From CBDCTM01 sp965222005 (lineage in GTDB: Bacteria; Bacteroidota; Bacteroidia; Chitinophagales; Saprospiraceae), in NCBI GenBank assembly GCA_965222005.1, contig OZ244935.1, positions 4,712,001 through 4,776,000 on the forward strand: a stretch of 64,000 nucleotides of DNA, written 5' to 3'. This document shows, one piece after another, positions 45,086 through 54,500 of the stretch. Numbering within the stretch: the stretch's first letter is position 1; each line of letters opens with the position of its first letter. The notes under the pieces are model-generated. The model saw only the letters and a list, made by a program, of their open reading frames with translations, was not told the origin of the DNA and did not search any database. Made by a program: the position numbers and the translations under genes.

Positions 45086-46006
45086 TCAATCTTCATACTT
45101 GGAGGCATCATCGGCGAAGGTAGTCACGATTACTCCCTGGTCGATTCGCCTTGCCAGCCGGATAACCCCTACCAAATTTGCTGCTGCCGACGGGCTGATG
45201 AGCAGGCCTTCTTTCAAAGCCACCTCCTTCACCATCTGGTGTGCCTCCAAAGTATCTATCGCTTCCACCTGATCAGCCAGTCCGGGATCATAGATTTTTG
45301 GAACGACAGCCGTTTCCAGATGTTTCCAACCTTCCAGTGCATGTAAAAGATTGTCAGGTTGTAAAGCCACCAACTTAACGCCAGGGGTTAATTCTTTGAG
45401 GCGCCTGCCAGTACCCACAAAAGTGCCACTGGTACCCAGCCCTGCTACGAAGTGGGTGATGCGTCCTGCCGTTTGTTGCCAGATTTCGTTGGCGGTGGTA
45501 AGATAATGTGCCTGCCAGTTGAGTTCGTTGGCATATTGGTTGGCATAAAAATATCGGTCGGGATAGGCCTCGTCCATTGCTTTGGCTTTGAGCTGAGCAC
45601 CATCGGTACCTTCCAGTGGGGAGGTGAAAACAATTTCCACACCCAGAGCTTGCAATATTTTGATTCGGCGGGCCGAAGCATTTTCAGGAAGGCAAAGGGT
45701 GACGGGTACACCAAGCGCAGCGCCAATGGATCCGTAAGCTATTCCGGTGTTGCCACTGGTAGCATCGAGCAGACGGCGGCCGTTGGCGAGCTGGTCATTC
45801 AATAGCCCACTCTTTATGATCTGAAATGCCGGGCGTGCTTTTACGCTGCCGCCGAGCTGCTGCCATTCTAGCTTGGCAAAGAGCTGCACTCCGGGTTTTT
45901 GGAAGATGTTTTGAAGCTGATACAAGGGCGTATGGCCAATCAGCTGTTCCAGCCTGCGGATGTCTGTTAGCTGAGACAAGAACCGCCTTTTGAGTAGTAG
46001 CGTCAT
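45086..46006 (-). CDS. cysM: cysteine synthase, CysM type (PLP-dependent)
   Basis: 306 residues from the ATG giving MTLLLKRRF. Fold-type II PLP enzyme: IGHTPLYQL, the Schiff-base lysine in KLEWQQLGGSVKARPAF, substrate loop LLDATSGNTGIAYGS, phosphate-binding GLGTSGTFVGTGRR. The gene order with JAMM protease, carrier and E1 indicates the thiocarboxylate-dependent route as for mycobacterial CysM. First gene of the operon, behind a roughly 300-nt leader with two cysteine-codon-rich peptides and two terminators. A TTG-started form seven codons longer would begin next to terminator B. Confidence 0.92.
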   Translation of the reverse strand: MTLLLKRRFLSQLTDIRRLEQLIGHTPLYQLQNIFQKPGVQLFAKLEWQQLGGSVKARPAFQIIKSGLLNDQLANGRRLLDATSGNTGIAYGSIGAALGVPVTLCLPENASARRIKILQALGVEIVFTSPLEGTDGAQLKAKAMDEAYPDRYFYANQYANELNWQAHYLTTANEIWQQTAGRITHFVAGLGTSGTFVGTGRRLKELTPGVKLVALQPDNLLHALEGWKHLETAVVPKIYDPGLADQVEAIDTLEAHQMVKEVALKEGLLISPSAAANLVGVIRLARRIDQGVIVTTFADDASKYED

Positions 46007-46029
46007 AAGATTTGTTTTTGCAACCAATA

Positions 46030-46069
46030 AAAAAAGCCTTTTCCTCCCGGCGTAGGAAAAGGCTTTTTT
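46030..46069 (-). terminator. leader terminator B (proximal attenuator)
   Basis: A 15-bp perfect stem, AAAAAAGCCTTTTCC with GGAAAAGGCTTTTTT, a 10-nt loop and a T run on the minus strand. It lies upstream of cysM, not after a normal gene, and starts 18 nt after the stop codon of the proximal Cys-rich leader peptide. Its position is that of a conditional attenuator terminator. Confidence 0.88.
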
Positions 46070-46087
46070 ATTTGATATTTGTTACCG

Positions 46088-46162
46088 TTACGGCACATAG
46101 CACACTTCCTTCCGGCGAGCGGATGACCAACAACAGCAACAACAGTTTTGTAAGTAGTTCAT
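46088..46162 (-). CDS. proximal leader peptide with five consecutive Cys codons
   Basis: 24 codons: MNYLQN, then TGT TGT TGC TGT TGT (46130-46144), then WSSARRKEVCYVP and TAA. Such a run of codons for the operon's own product, followed 18 nt later by terminator B, is the hallmark of a transcription-attenuation leader peptide that senses charged Cys-tRNA. It shares the start MNY with the distal leader, so the two units look like duplicates. The GGAAGGAAG segment (46105-46113) could pair with the CCTTTTCC arm of terminator B, but only weakly. Confidence 0.75.
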   Translation of the reverse strand: MNYLQNCCCCCWSSARRKEVCYVP

Positions 46163-46180
46163 TTTGCTTCAGTAAGGCGT

Positions 46181-46210
46181 AAAAAAAAACCTTTCCGCTA
46201 TGGAAAGGTT
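46181..46210 (-). terminator. leader terminator A (distal attenuator)
   Basis: A 9-bp stem AACCTTTCC/GGAAAGGTT with a five-base loop, followed by a run of nine T residues on the minus strand. It lies between the two Cys-rich leader peptides, 41 nt beyond the distal stop codon. Confidence 0.88.
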
Positions 46211-46251
46211 ATGAATTATAATTTGTTGTGTGCAATATCATACCCTTTCCA
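46201..46251 (-). promoter_or_regulatory. antiterminator pairing for distal attenuator
   Basis: Transcript segment UGGAAAGGGUAU (46251-46240), which begins immediately after the distal leader's UGA, can pair with AUAACCUUUCCA (46212-46201) in 11 of 12 positions. The second segment contains the whole 5' arm of terminator A, so the two structures are mutually exclusive. A ribosome finishing the leader would cover the first segment and allow termination; one stalled on the Cys codons would leave it free. UUUCC just before the Cys codons (46284-46280) can also pair with GGAAA. Confidence 0.7.
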
Positions 46252-46305
46252 TCAGGATGGATTGGTACAACAGCAACAAGGAAATGTATAATTCATGGAG
46301 TTCAT
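46252..46305 (-). CDS. distal leader peptide with four consecutive Cys codons
   Basis: 17 codons: MNSMNYTFP, then TGT TGC TGT TGT (46267-46278), then TNPS and TGA. It may also start at the second ATG (46296), which gives MNYTFP and mirrors the MNY start of the proximal leader. The ATG lies four bases after a TAnnTTTG promoter element. Together with terminator A and the competing pairing it makes a complete attenuator. Confidence 0.75.
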   Translation of the reverse strand: MNSMNYTFPCCCCTNPS

Positions 46306-46309
46306 ATTT

Positions 46310-46340
46310 CAAAATTAAGCTCATTCCTACATACATGCAA
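46310..46340 (-). promoter_or_regulatory. promoter of cysteine operon leader
   Basis: Minus strand: TTG (46340-46338), a 20-bp spacer, and TAATTTTG (46317-46310), a perfect TAnnTTTG. The first leader ATG is four bases further, so the transcript would begin at or very near that start codon. An inverted repeat CATGC-N7-GCATG overlaps the -33 element and could be an operator. Confidence 0.6.
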
Positions 46341-46595
46341 GTCAAGCATGCACAAAGCACACCTGGCCACGTGAAAATACCATAAAGAGGGTATGAAAGA
46401 AGGCTAAAAGATCAGTCATCTTAACCAGGGATATGATGACCGATCCACGCACCCTTATACCGCTGACGGTTCATGAGTGATAAATCAATCTCGAATCGCT
46501 CTCGGTATAGCTGTAATCGGATTATTGTTTTACTAAGATAGCGAAACTTCAGGTGTTGGTGCCTCTTTTTCCTTTATGCATCCAGATGTATAGTT

Positions 46596-46640
46596 AAAAA
46601 AAAAAATATTCCTCCCGCCATTTATTGACGAGAGGAATAT
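46596..46640 (-). terminator. terminator of T9SS surface-protein operon
   Basis: Stem ATATTCCTC/GAGGAATAT with a 17-nt loop and a long T tract on the minus strand, about 120 bp after the stop codon of the last T9SS gene. It isolates that operon from the cysteine leader. Confidence 0.75.
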
Positions 46641-46759
46641 CCAGCTATCTTTTTTTCTCCTTTCCTTCGTACAAGCGGGTGGGTGATATCAGACAAGGGC
46701 AATAAGTTGGTTCATTTGTACATGTTTTTGTGTGTAGGCCGCTATACAAAAGGGATTTG

Positions 46760-48385
46760 TTAGTGCAATTTCACAAATTTGAGCAATCGGGTATTTTTTG
46801 CTTCTTGCACCTGCAAATAATATCCACCTGGCGGCAGTGCCTCAATAGATACCTGCCTGCTGGTTTCATTCCACCAATCCGCCTGCCACACATTTTGGCC
46901 CTGCGCATTATATAAAGCGCTGATTTTCAACTCACTGCAATGATTGGTGCGTAGGTACAGCACCGGGCCCGCCGGTACGGGATACACTTCAATCCGGCAA
47001 TTGTCAGTTGGCCAATGATCCGTTCCTACTGTAGTTATCATAATGTTGATGGTCACCACACTATCGCAACCCGCCTGGCTTTCCAGCTCTTTGATGATCG
47101 TTGTATCGCTGAAAATGGCCAGCCCGTCATACGAATCGCCCATCATCAATGTAGTGTCTATTTGGATATCGTAATGCGGGGCAACTTTAATATTGGTAAC
47201 AAATACACTATCGCAGCCCTCGGTAGTGAGCAGGCTGTCCACCAATACCGTATCAATAAAGTAGATTTGCCCCTGAAAGCTGTCGCCTTCGCAGAGGTGG
47301 ACCTTTAGCAAGGAGTAAAATCCGGGATGAATCACGGGGTTATAAATAATAGTAGAGTCACAACCGAATTGGTTGCTAAGCACCTCAATGGTATCCGTGA
47401 TGCCAGGATCACCCTCACAAAAAACCGGTCCGCTGGAAATGATGGTAAGTGAGGTGTCATGCACAATTGTAGTGAGGTGGATGGTACTATCACAACCTTC
47501 ATTGGTGATCCAGGGAATGTCCATCTCGCAGATGGGCTGGCCGCAGGGGCTATTTTCGAGACCGCAAATGTAGGTAGTGTCGTAGCCTTCGGGATGGGGG
47601 ACGGTAAGGCAAATCTCTGGAGAAAACTGAGTACTTCCGCATTCATTCCCTGCTTCTACCCTTACGCATCCACCTGTAGCTCCCCAAATCACTGCTACCG
47701 AGTCGCATCGTGGAGGTGAGCCAATGAGTGTTACACCTTGCGGAAATTCCCAGTTATAAAAAGTTGCATTAGAAACTAATGGCAGTGTGAATGTAACTAT
47801 GGTACCAGGGCAAGGTGTAGTGTCACTGCAAATCGGTTGTTCAATATCTCCCAGAGGCAGCATAAAATTTGGCGAAACCACAATCTCAAAATCACAAACA
47901 TCCGCTGCACAGCCATCAACCATAAGAAGATATGTGCCAGCACTTACATTTGGCAGTTCAAATAGTATGGAATCATTAGTACATGCGCATTGTGCTGCTA
48001 ATGCAGTATAGCTGGTGTCAGGAATGCTGCTGGTATCGCACTCTGCATATAACGCCGCTTGCATACCCAAACCTCCACCCGCTCCACTGCCCTCGCATTC
48101 AACGGGATTAACCAAAATTGATATGGCGCCATCCACAGCTACTTCAAAACTGAACCAATAGGGGTTGTCAATTGACCAGCCCGGACAGCCTGGATAGTAA
48201 AATCCAATTGGTGACTCATCTACCAAACTATAAGTTACCGAAGAACAAGCCATGGGAATGGCAGTTGCGCAATCATTGACGTCAAGGCTGCACTGTCCGC
48301 TTAATGTGCTGTGGAATACCAGAAAAGTGAGGGGAAGGAGTAATCTTCTTCCAAAATAGCTCAGAATGAATTGTAACTGTCTCAT
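46760..48385 (-). CDS. secreted protein with T9SS type A sorting domain
   Basis: 541 residues with a signal peptide (LLLPLTFLVFHSTLSGQ), a cysteine-rich N-terminal domain shared with its upstream neighbour (DCATAIPMACSS, GWSIDNPYWFSFEVAVDG, VDGCAADVCDFEIVVSP), an Ig/PKD-like central part, and a C-terminal T9SS domain (IEVYPVPAGPVLYLRTN to FVKLH). It is exported and probably anchored or released at the cell surface. Start is the ATG two bases after the preceding stop. Last gene of the four-gene set. Confidence 0.85.
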   Translation of the reverse strand: MRQLQFILSYFGRRLLLPLTFLVFHSTLSGQCSLDVNDCATAIPMACSSVTYSLVDESPIGFYYPGCPGWSIDNPYWFSFEVAVDGAISILVNPVECEGSGAGGGLGMQAALYAECDTSSIPDTSYTALAAQCACTNDSILFELPNVSAGTYLLMVDGCAADVCDFEIVVSPNFMLPLGDIEQPICSDTTPCPGTIVTFTLPLVSNATFYNWEFPQGVTLIGSPPRCDSVAVIWGATGGCVRVEAGNECGSTQFSPEICLTVPHPEGYDTTYICGLENSPCGQPICEMDIPWITNEGCDSTIHLTTIVHDTSLTIISSGPVFCEGDPGITDTIEVLSNQFGCDSTIIYNPVIHPGFYSLLKVHLCEGDSFQGQIYFIDTVLVDSLLTTEGCDSVFVTNIKVAPHYDIQIDTTLMMGDSYDGLAIFSDTTIIKELESQAGCDSVVTINIMITTVGTDHWPTDNCRIEVYPVPAGPVLYLRTNHCSELKISALYNAQGQNVWQADWWNETSRQVSIEALPPGGYYLQVQEAKNTRLLKFVKLH

Positions 48386-48387
48386 AT

Positions 48388-51300
48388 TCAAAATTTTATC
48401 AACCGATATGTAAACAGTTGCCCCCTAATCTCCATCTGCAGCAAATACACCCCGGCCGGTCTGCTGCGCATATCCAACTGCTCATGGCTTTCACCAGCTA
48501 CCAGCCAATGCCCGGTAGCCAGCTCCTTGCCGATAGTGCTGTAAAGCCGCCAGCGAAGCGGGGCTGTAGTTGGGCTGCGCAAATGGACATTAAACAAGCC
48601 AGGTGAAGGATTTGGGGTGATTTGGGCATTGAATAGCTGTGCCGGTGATGTTGCCAGATTTGTAGTCATCACATCTATTATCACTGTGATTGTACTATCA
48701 CAATCTTCAACCGTCTGAAGGTCTTTCACAAAGGTAGTATCGCTAAAATAGGCCATACCTTCATAAGTATCGCCTGGCTGAAGGCTGACTTCCTCCGTGA
48801 GTTCGTAGGTTGGGTGTACGATCACCTCCAGATGTACCGTGCTGTCGCAGTCGTACTGGTTGGTGTACACAGTGGTGTAAGTGCCTGGCTCTACGGGGTT
48901 TTCGCCTTCACAGTATTCTTCTGAAAGAAATACTTCATCGCTGTGGAAGATGAAGATGTCGGCAATGACGATGCTGTCGTAAAAAATCAAATCGAAGGTA
49001 TCGACCACCGAGGTACTCTGGGTATAAAGCTGGCCATTGTATTCGTACTCATCGCAGGCTACAATCGTTACCGCCAGGGCAATATCTTCTCCAAACACTG
49101 TGTTCTGTACCCTATTGGTAATGACCGGCGCATTGAAATCAAAATAAATGGCAGCCGTGTTGGTGATCTCCGTGCCGACAGGCAAATCGCGGTCGAGCGC
49201 TACATCAAAAAAGACGAAGCCGTGGCTGAGCGGCTCATTGGTCGTGCTATCCGGCAGATAAATATTTTCAAAGCGAAACTCCAAAACCTTACCATCCAAC
49301 ACCTCCAGGTCATATGGGTGGCTGCCGGGCCCGGGCACCACATTGCGAATATCCAGATCACTGTCCAAGGTATCGCGCACCACTACCGTATAGGCTGTAT
49401 CGGTACCGGTATTTTGGAAGCGAATGTGATAGCTGAGCATCGTATCAGCCAAGTCGGGGCGGATACCGCCGAGTGGCCCCTCACCTACCGGAAGTACCTG
49501 CTTGTCATTGGGATCGTAGCCATTGACAACTTGGCAACTCCTCGTAATCTCATTATTTGAAAGATCGCTATCCGGAAAGTCTGTTTCCAGCAGGAAGTAA
49601 AAGTCCAGATCTGTCCCTATCGGTATGTTAGCCGGGGTAAATAGAAAAACTCGATAGACTACTATCACCCCTGGCAAATGGTTGGCAAAATTCCAAACCA
49701 GTGTTTGGTTTGACTGGTCAAAGCTGTCAGGAGCAATATTAGCATCGTCGTAGAGCTGTAAGTCATCAAATCGGAAAGTAAGCGTACCACTCATCGGGCT
49801 ATCACCATAATTCATCACGCAAATGCGCACTGAGCGACTGAAACCCGGGCGGGGGTTCAGTTTGCTTACCTTGAGGCCCATATCTACCTCCGCTATGATT
49901 TCGAGGAAAAACTCATTGCCACCATAAGTTGTACCAGGAGTAAATGCATCAACTACTATGGGTTGTGTACAGAGTGAGGAATAACGGGCAGTATCCCATT
50001 CAATACTCAGCTCGTAAGTGCCAGGTAGTACGCTAAACTCAAAATTTCCCTGCGAGTCGGTAAAATCAAATTCGCCATTACCCAGCGAAACCATAATATT
50101 GGGCAAAGCATAGGACGTAGGATCCACCACACAATCCTTGTTGATCTTATCATCAAACACACTACCTGAGATTATCACATAGCAACTACTATCCAAATCA
50201 ATTTCAAAATTTTGGTGGCTACGGCAGCCGGTAAGCCCATTGTCCACCGTCACGGAATACTCTCCAATAGCCAAATCACTTTGCATGGGACCGCTACCTC
50301 CGTTACTCCAGCTATATATGGCACCCGTAGTATCGGCAGCCAGCACTACATAAGCAGAGCCGCTGATGCTGTCACAATCTGAATGGTCAACTATGATATC
50401 AGCAATCTCTTTGTTCTCATCTTCAAGAATTGAAACATACAAGACGCTGTCACAGCCATCTATTCCTGCTCCGGGAAAAATAAATTGGGTGTCAATGGCC
50501 TCGGAAAAGATAAGCCCACCGATTTCCGATGACTGCCCTCCTGTACAGATTATTTCAGTAAGGCTATCCTCCACCACATTATTGACTATGATAAGATGTA
50601 TAGTACTATCGCAGCCTTCGTTGGTAATCCAGGGGATGTCGATGTTGGTTGGGTAAAAAGTTTGCGTGCCCGGATGGTACCATCCGGGTTCGCTGGGGAA
50701 GCAATAGTATCCATAATCAAAACCCTCCGGATGAGGCACTTCAATGCACAATTCAGGAGAGGATTGAGGTGCACTGCACTTATTCTCTACCACAACTTCT
50801 ACGCACCCGCCACTAGACCCCCATATCACCGACACAGTATTGCAAGTTGGTGCCCCTACAGGGGTTACACCAGGAGGAAATGACCAGTTGTAAGACTCGG
50901 CATTTGGAACGGGCGGAACCGAAAATTCTACTATTGTACCAGGGCAGGGAGTAGTATCGCTTGCCATTGGCTGATCGGGTATCCCTACTGGCAAGTTAGC
51001 TTGATCTGGTGTAATGTTGATTTCAAAATCGCACACATCAGCGGCACAGCCGTCAACCACCAGATAATACACCCCTGCTGTCACATTGGGTACTGAAAAT
51101 ACTATCCCTCCTGTGGTACAGGGACATTGCAACGCAAGGCTCTCCGAATTGGGATCGCAATCCCGGTAAATGCCAGCCTGAAATCCCAGGCCACCCCCCG
51201 AACCCGACCCCTGGCAGTCGGAGGGCAATATATCTACCAGCATATCACCATCAACCGGCATTACAAAGGTAAACCATATGGGATTGTCTAATGACCATCC

Positions 51301-51507
51301 ATCGCAGCCCGGGAATATCCCTCCCATTGCAGGTACATCCTCCAGCGTACCACTAAAGTCTGAACAAGCGATCGGAATGGCATCTACGCATGGCGTAACG
51401 GGTGTACTACATTGAGCCGTAATTTCTTTTGGCCAAAAGCAGATACAAACTATTCCAATGGCCAATACAGCTTTAATAAATCCTGAGTGTGTGGTAAAAT
51501 TATACAT
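48388..51507 (-). CDS. large T9SS-sorted surface protein with DUF7619-like domain
   Basis: 1039 residues. A signal peptide ends at EITAQC. The N-terminal domain resembles the downstream protein (IPIACSDFSGTLEDVPAMGG, LVVDGCAADVCDFEINITP). A SprB-like repeat follows near residue 385. Then come a Cna-B/SdrD-like segment (VVDPTSYALPNIMVSLGNGE), a conserved-repeat domain (YDPNDKQVLPVGEGPLGGIR, SYHIRFQNTGTDTAYTVVVR) and a T9SS sorting domain (ITPNPSPGLFNVHLRSPTTA). The last 530 or so residues are nearly identical to those of the upstream paralogue, so the pair arose by duplication or gene conversion. Two bases separate it from each neighbour. Confidence 0.85.
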   Translation of the reverse strand: MYNFTTHSGFIKAVLAIGIVCICFWPKEITAQCSTPVTPCVDAIPIACSDFSGTLEDVPAMGGIFPGCDGWSLDNPIWFTFVMPVDGDMLVDILPSDCQGSGSGGGLGFQAGIYRDCDPNSESLALQCPCTTGGIVFSVPNVTAGVYYLVVDGCAADVCDFEINITPDQANLPVGIPDQPMASDTTPCPGTIVEFSVPPVPNAESYNWSFPPGVTPVGAPTCNTVSVIWGSSGGCVEVVVENKCSAPQSSPELCIEVPHPEGFDYGYYCFPSEPGWYHPGTQTFYPTNIDIPWITNEGCDSTIHLIIVNNVVEDSLTEIICTGGQSSEIGGLIFSEAIDTQFIFPGAGIDGCDSVLYVSILEDENKEIADIIVDHSDCDSISGSAYVVLAADTTGAIYSWSNGGSGPMQSDLAIGEYSVTVDNGLTGCRSHQNFEIDLDSSCYVIISGSVFDDKINKDCVVDPTSYALPNIMVSLGNGEFDFTDSQGNFEFSVLPGTYELSIEWDTARYSSLCTQPIVVDAFTPGTTYGGNEFFLEIIAEVDMGLKVSKLNPRPGFSRSVRICVMNYGDSPMSGTLTFRFDDLQLYDDANIAPDSFDQSNQTLVWNFANHLPGVIVVYRVFLFTPANIPIGTDLDFYFLLETDFPDSDLSNNEITRSCQVVNGYDPNDKQVLPVGEGPLGGIRPDLADTMLSYHIRFQNTGTDTAYTVVVRDTLDSDLDIRNVVPGPGSHPYDLEVLDGKVLEFRFENIYLPDSTTNEPLSHGFVFFDVALDRDLPVGTEITNTAAIYFDFNAPVITNRVQNTVFGEDIALAVTIVACDEYEYNGQLYTQSTSVVDTFDLIFYDSIVIADIFIFHSDEVFLSEEYCEGENPVEPGTYTTVYTNQYDCDSTVHLEVIVHPTYELTEEVSLQPGDTYEGMAYFSDTTFVKDLQTVEDCDSTITVIIDVMTTNLATSPAQLFNAQITPNPSPGLFNVHLRSPTTAPLRWRLYSTIGKELATGHWLVAGESHEQLDMRSRPAGVYLLQMEIRGQLFTYRLIKF

Positions 51508-51509
51508 AG

Positions 51510-54500
51510 CTAATGTTTTACTAACCGATAGGTAAGCACCTGCCCCGCCATCTCCATCTGCAGCAAATACACCCCGGCCGGTCTGCTGCGCATATCCAAC
51601 TGCTCGTGGCTTTCACCAGCTACCAGCCAATGCCCGATAGCCAGCTCCTTGCCGATGGTGCTGTACAGACGCCAGCGTAGCGGTGCTGTAGTTGGGCTGC
51701 GCAAATGGACATTAAACAAGCCGGGTGAAGGATTTGGGGAGATCATTGCTTCGAAGCCATCGTAGGGCAGCAACCCCAACCCGGTAGTCCTAACCTCAAT
51801 ATCCACCAGCACGGTACTGTCGCAGCCATAAATACTCTTCAACGGTTTTACAAAGGATGTATCTGCAAAATAAGGGATTCCTTCATAAATCTCACCATAT
51901 TCCAGCATTAAATTTACATTTATCATAAAAGTATCGTGCACGATCACCTCCAGATGTACCGTGCTGTCGCAATCGTACTGGTTGGTGTGCACAGTGGTGT
52001 AAGTGCCTGGCTCTACGGGGTTTTCGCCTTCACAGTATTCTTCTGAAAGAAATACTTCATCGCTGTGGAAGATGAAGATGTCGGCAATGACGATGCTGTC
52101 GTAAAAAACCAGATCGAAAGTATCAGCCACCGAAGTGCTTTGGGTATAAATCTGTCCATTGTATTCGTATTCATCGCAAGCTACGATGGTCAGGGCTATG
52201 GCTATATCTTTTCCAAACACCGTGTTTTGCACCGTATTGGTGATGATAGGCACATTGAAATCAAAATAGATGGCCGCCGTATTGGTTATTTCTGTGCCAA
52301 CAGCCAAATTGCGGTCGAGCGCTACATCAAAAAAGACGAAGCCGTGGCTGAGCGGTTCGTTGGTAGTACTGTCCACCAGGTTGATATCGTTGAAGGTAAA
52401 CTCAAGCACATTGCCATTAGCCACCGTCAGCTCGTAGGGGTGGCTTGAGGGGCCAGGCACTACATCCCGGATGTCCAGATCACTATCGAGTGTGTCGCGT
52501 ACTACAACTGTAAAAGCCGTGTCGGTACCCGTGTTTTGAAAACGAATATGATAGTTGAGTGTAGTATCGCTCAAGTCGGGACGGATACCGCCGAGCGGCC
52601 CCTCTCCCACCGGAAGTACTTGCTTATCATTGGGATCGTAGGAATTGGTAACGGTACATACGCGCGTGATTTCATTATCTGAGGGATTGAAGTCGCCGGT
52701 AATGGGCTCTACTTTGAAGTAAAAATCGAGATCGGTGCCGGGTGGCACGTTGGTTGGCGTGCGCATATATACGGTATAAACCCTGATAAAACCCGGAGGG
52801 TGATTGGTAAAATTCCAGGTAAAGGTTTGCGTAGCAGCATCATAGCTATCTGGTTGGATGGTAGCCCATTCGAAGGTCTGCAAGGGATCATGCACAAAGG
52901 TTAATGTACCATCCATCGGAGCAGCGCCATAGTTCATCACACAGATTCGCACAGAGCGGGTAAATCCGGGGCGAGGATTGAGCTTGCTTACCTTGAGACC
53001 CAAGTCGCGAATGCTGGAGTAATCGAGATAAAAATTCTTATCGATATAGCTATTTCCGGCTGTGGTAGCCGCTACATCTATTGGATTAGCGCAAAGCGGT
53101 ACATACAAAGCTGGATCAAAAGCAATACTAATCTCGTAAGTGCCGGGCACCGTTTCAAACTCGTAATAGCCTTGATTATTGGTAAAGGTTTGCATGCCGT
53201 TGCTGAGGCTTACCAGAATATTACTCAATGCCGATGTACCCCCGTCAAACACACAGTCAGGCACAGCATTATCTGCATACACATAGCCGGAGATGGTAAC
53301 AAAACAGGCTGGATCTACCTCTATCTCCAGGTTTTTGTGGGTGCGGCAGCCGGTGTCGTTATCCGTCACGGTGACAGAATAGCCGCCCGGTGCCAGATTG
53401 CTCTGCGTTGGGCCGCTACCATTGTTGCTCCAGGCAAAAACGGGATTGGCAATATTGCTGCCGAGCACTACGGTAGCCGAGCCGCCCGTGCTGTCGCAGT
53501 CGGTAGGCGATACTTCTATATCGAAAGAAAAATCAGCCGGCACTTCCAGGCTTACAAATTCCTGACATCCCTCAGCATCGGTTATTCGCACCAAATAGGT
53601 TCCCGCTACCAAGTTATCGATATCTTCCAGGCCATCATAATTGTCATCACTCCAATCATAATCGTAAGGAGGCGTACCTCCCGATACGGTTAGGTCAATG
53701 GCGCCATCATCCTGACAAGCCGGGCTGATCTGTGCATCCACTATGATCGGATCGCTCAAATTTACTAGCACCTCCAGGCTTTCCGTACAGCCATTATTAT
53801 CAGTTACAGTAACTGAATATGTGCCGGCGGGAAGGTTATCAATGTCCTCTGTAGTGGTGCCATTACTCCACAAATAAGAATAAGGCGGTGTACCACCGCT
53901 TACAGTCAGGTCAATCGCTCCTGTACAAAACGAATCCACTACAGTGGCAGAGAGTTCGATGGCCGTAGGCTCATTGATGGTTACACTTACCAATGCCGTA
54001 CATCCATCGTCATCAGTAACTGTCAAAATATAATTCCCTGCTACAAGGCCGCTTAAGTCTTCCGTAGTAGTTGAAGCAGGATCGTCCCAGAGATAAGAAT
54101 AAGGAGGGGTACCGCCTGCCATTGTGACATCAATCCACCCATCTGCATTTCCGTTACATAGCACATCCCCAACATCTACTCCAATCGGTTGCAGCGCATT
54201 CGGTTCTGCTACATTGAAATCCATTGCTAATGTACACCCCTGCTCATCAACTACTGTTACAGTATAAATATCAGGAGTCAAACCGGTAATATCTTCTGTA
54301 GTATTGCCATTGCTCCAGTCGAAACTATAAGGAGGCATCCCTCCGCTCACACTGATATCAATACTACCATCGGCCATACCACAGCTAGCCTGAACCAGAT
54401 TTTCGAGGGTTATACTCAAAGGAGGTGGTTCATCAACTATAGCCTCCCATACGGCACTGCAGCCATTATCATCTATAACAGTAACTACGTAAAGGCCCGA

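Larger units (their letters stand above)
46306..46759. other. intergenic region between cysteine operon and T9SS genes
   Basis: Contains the cysteine operon promoter (46310-46340), an inverted repeat CATGC-N7-GCATG over its -33 element (46334-46350), and the terminator of the T9SS operon (46596-46640). No gene, tRNA or known riboswitch was recognised between about 46350 and 46595. Confidence 0.5.

Noticed and set aside
46350..46595. Possible SAM or other riboswitch upstream of the cysteine operon
   Set aside because: I looked for a SAM-I-type multi-helix core and found none; the Cys codon runs with terminators explain the leader better, and this stretch lies upstream of the promoter.
48943..49560. 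Plus-strand open frame opposite a T9SS protein, with a near copy at 52065-52448
   Set aside because: Its apparent conservation only reflects the duplicated coding region on the other strand.
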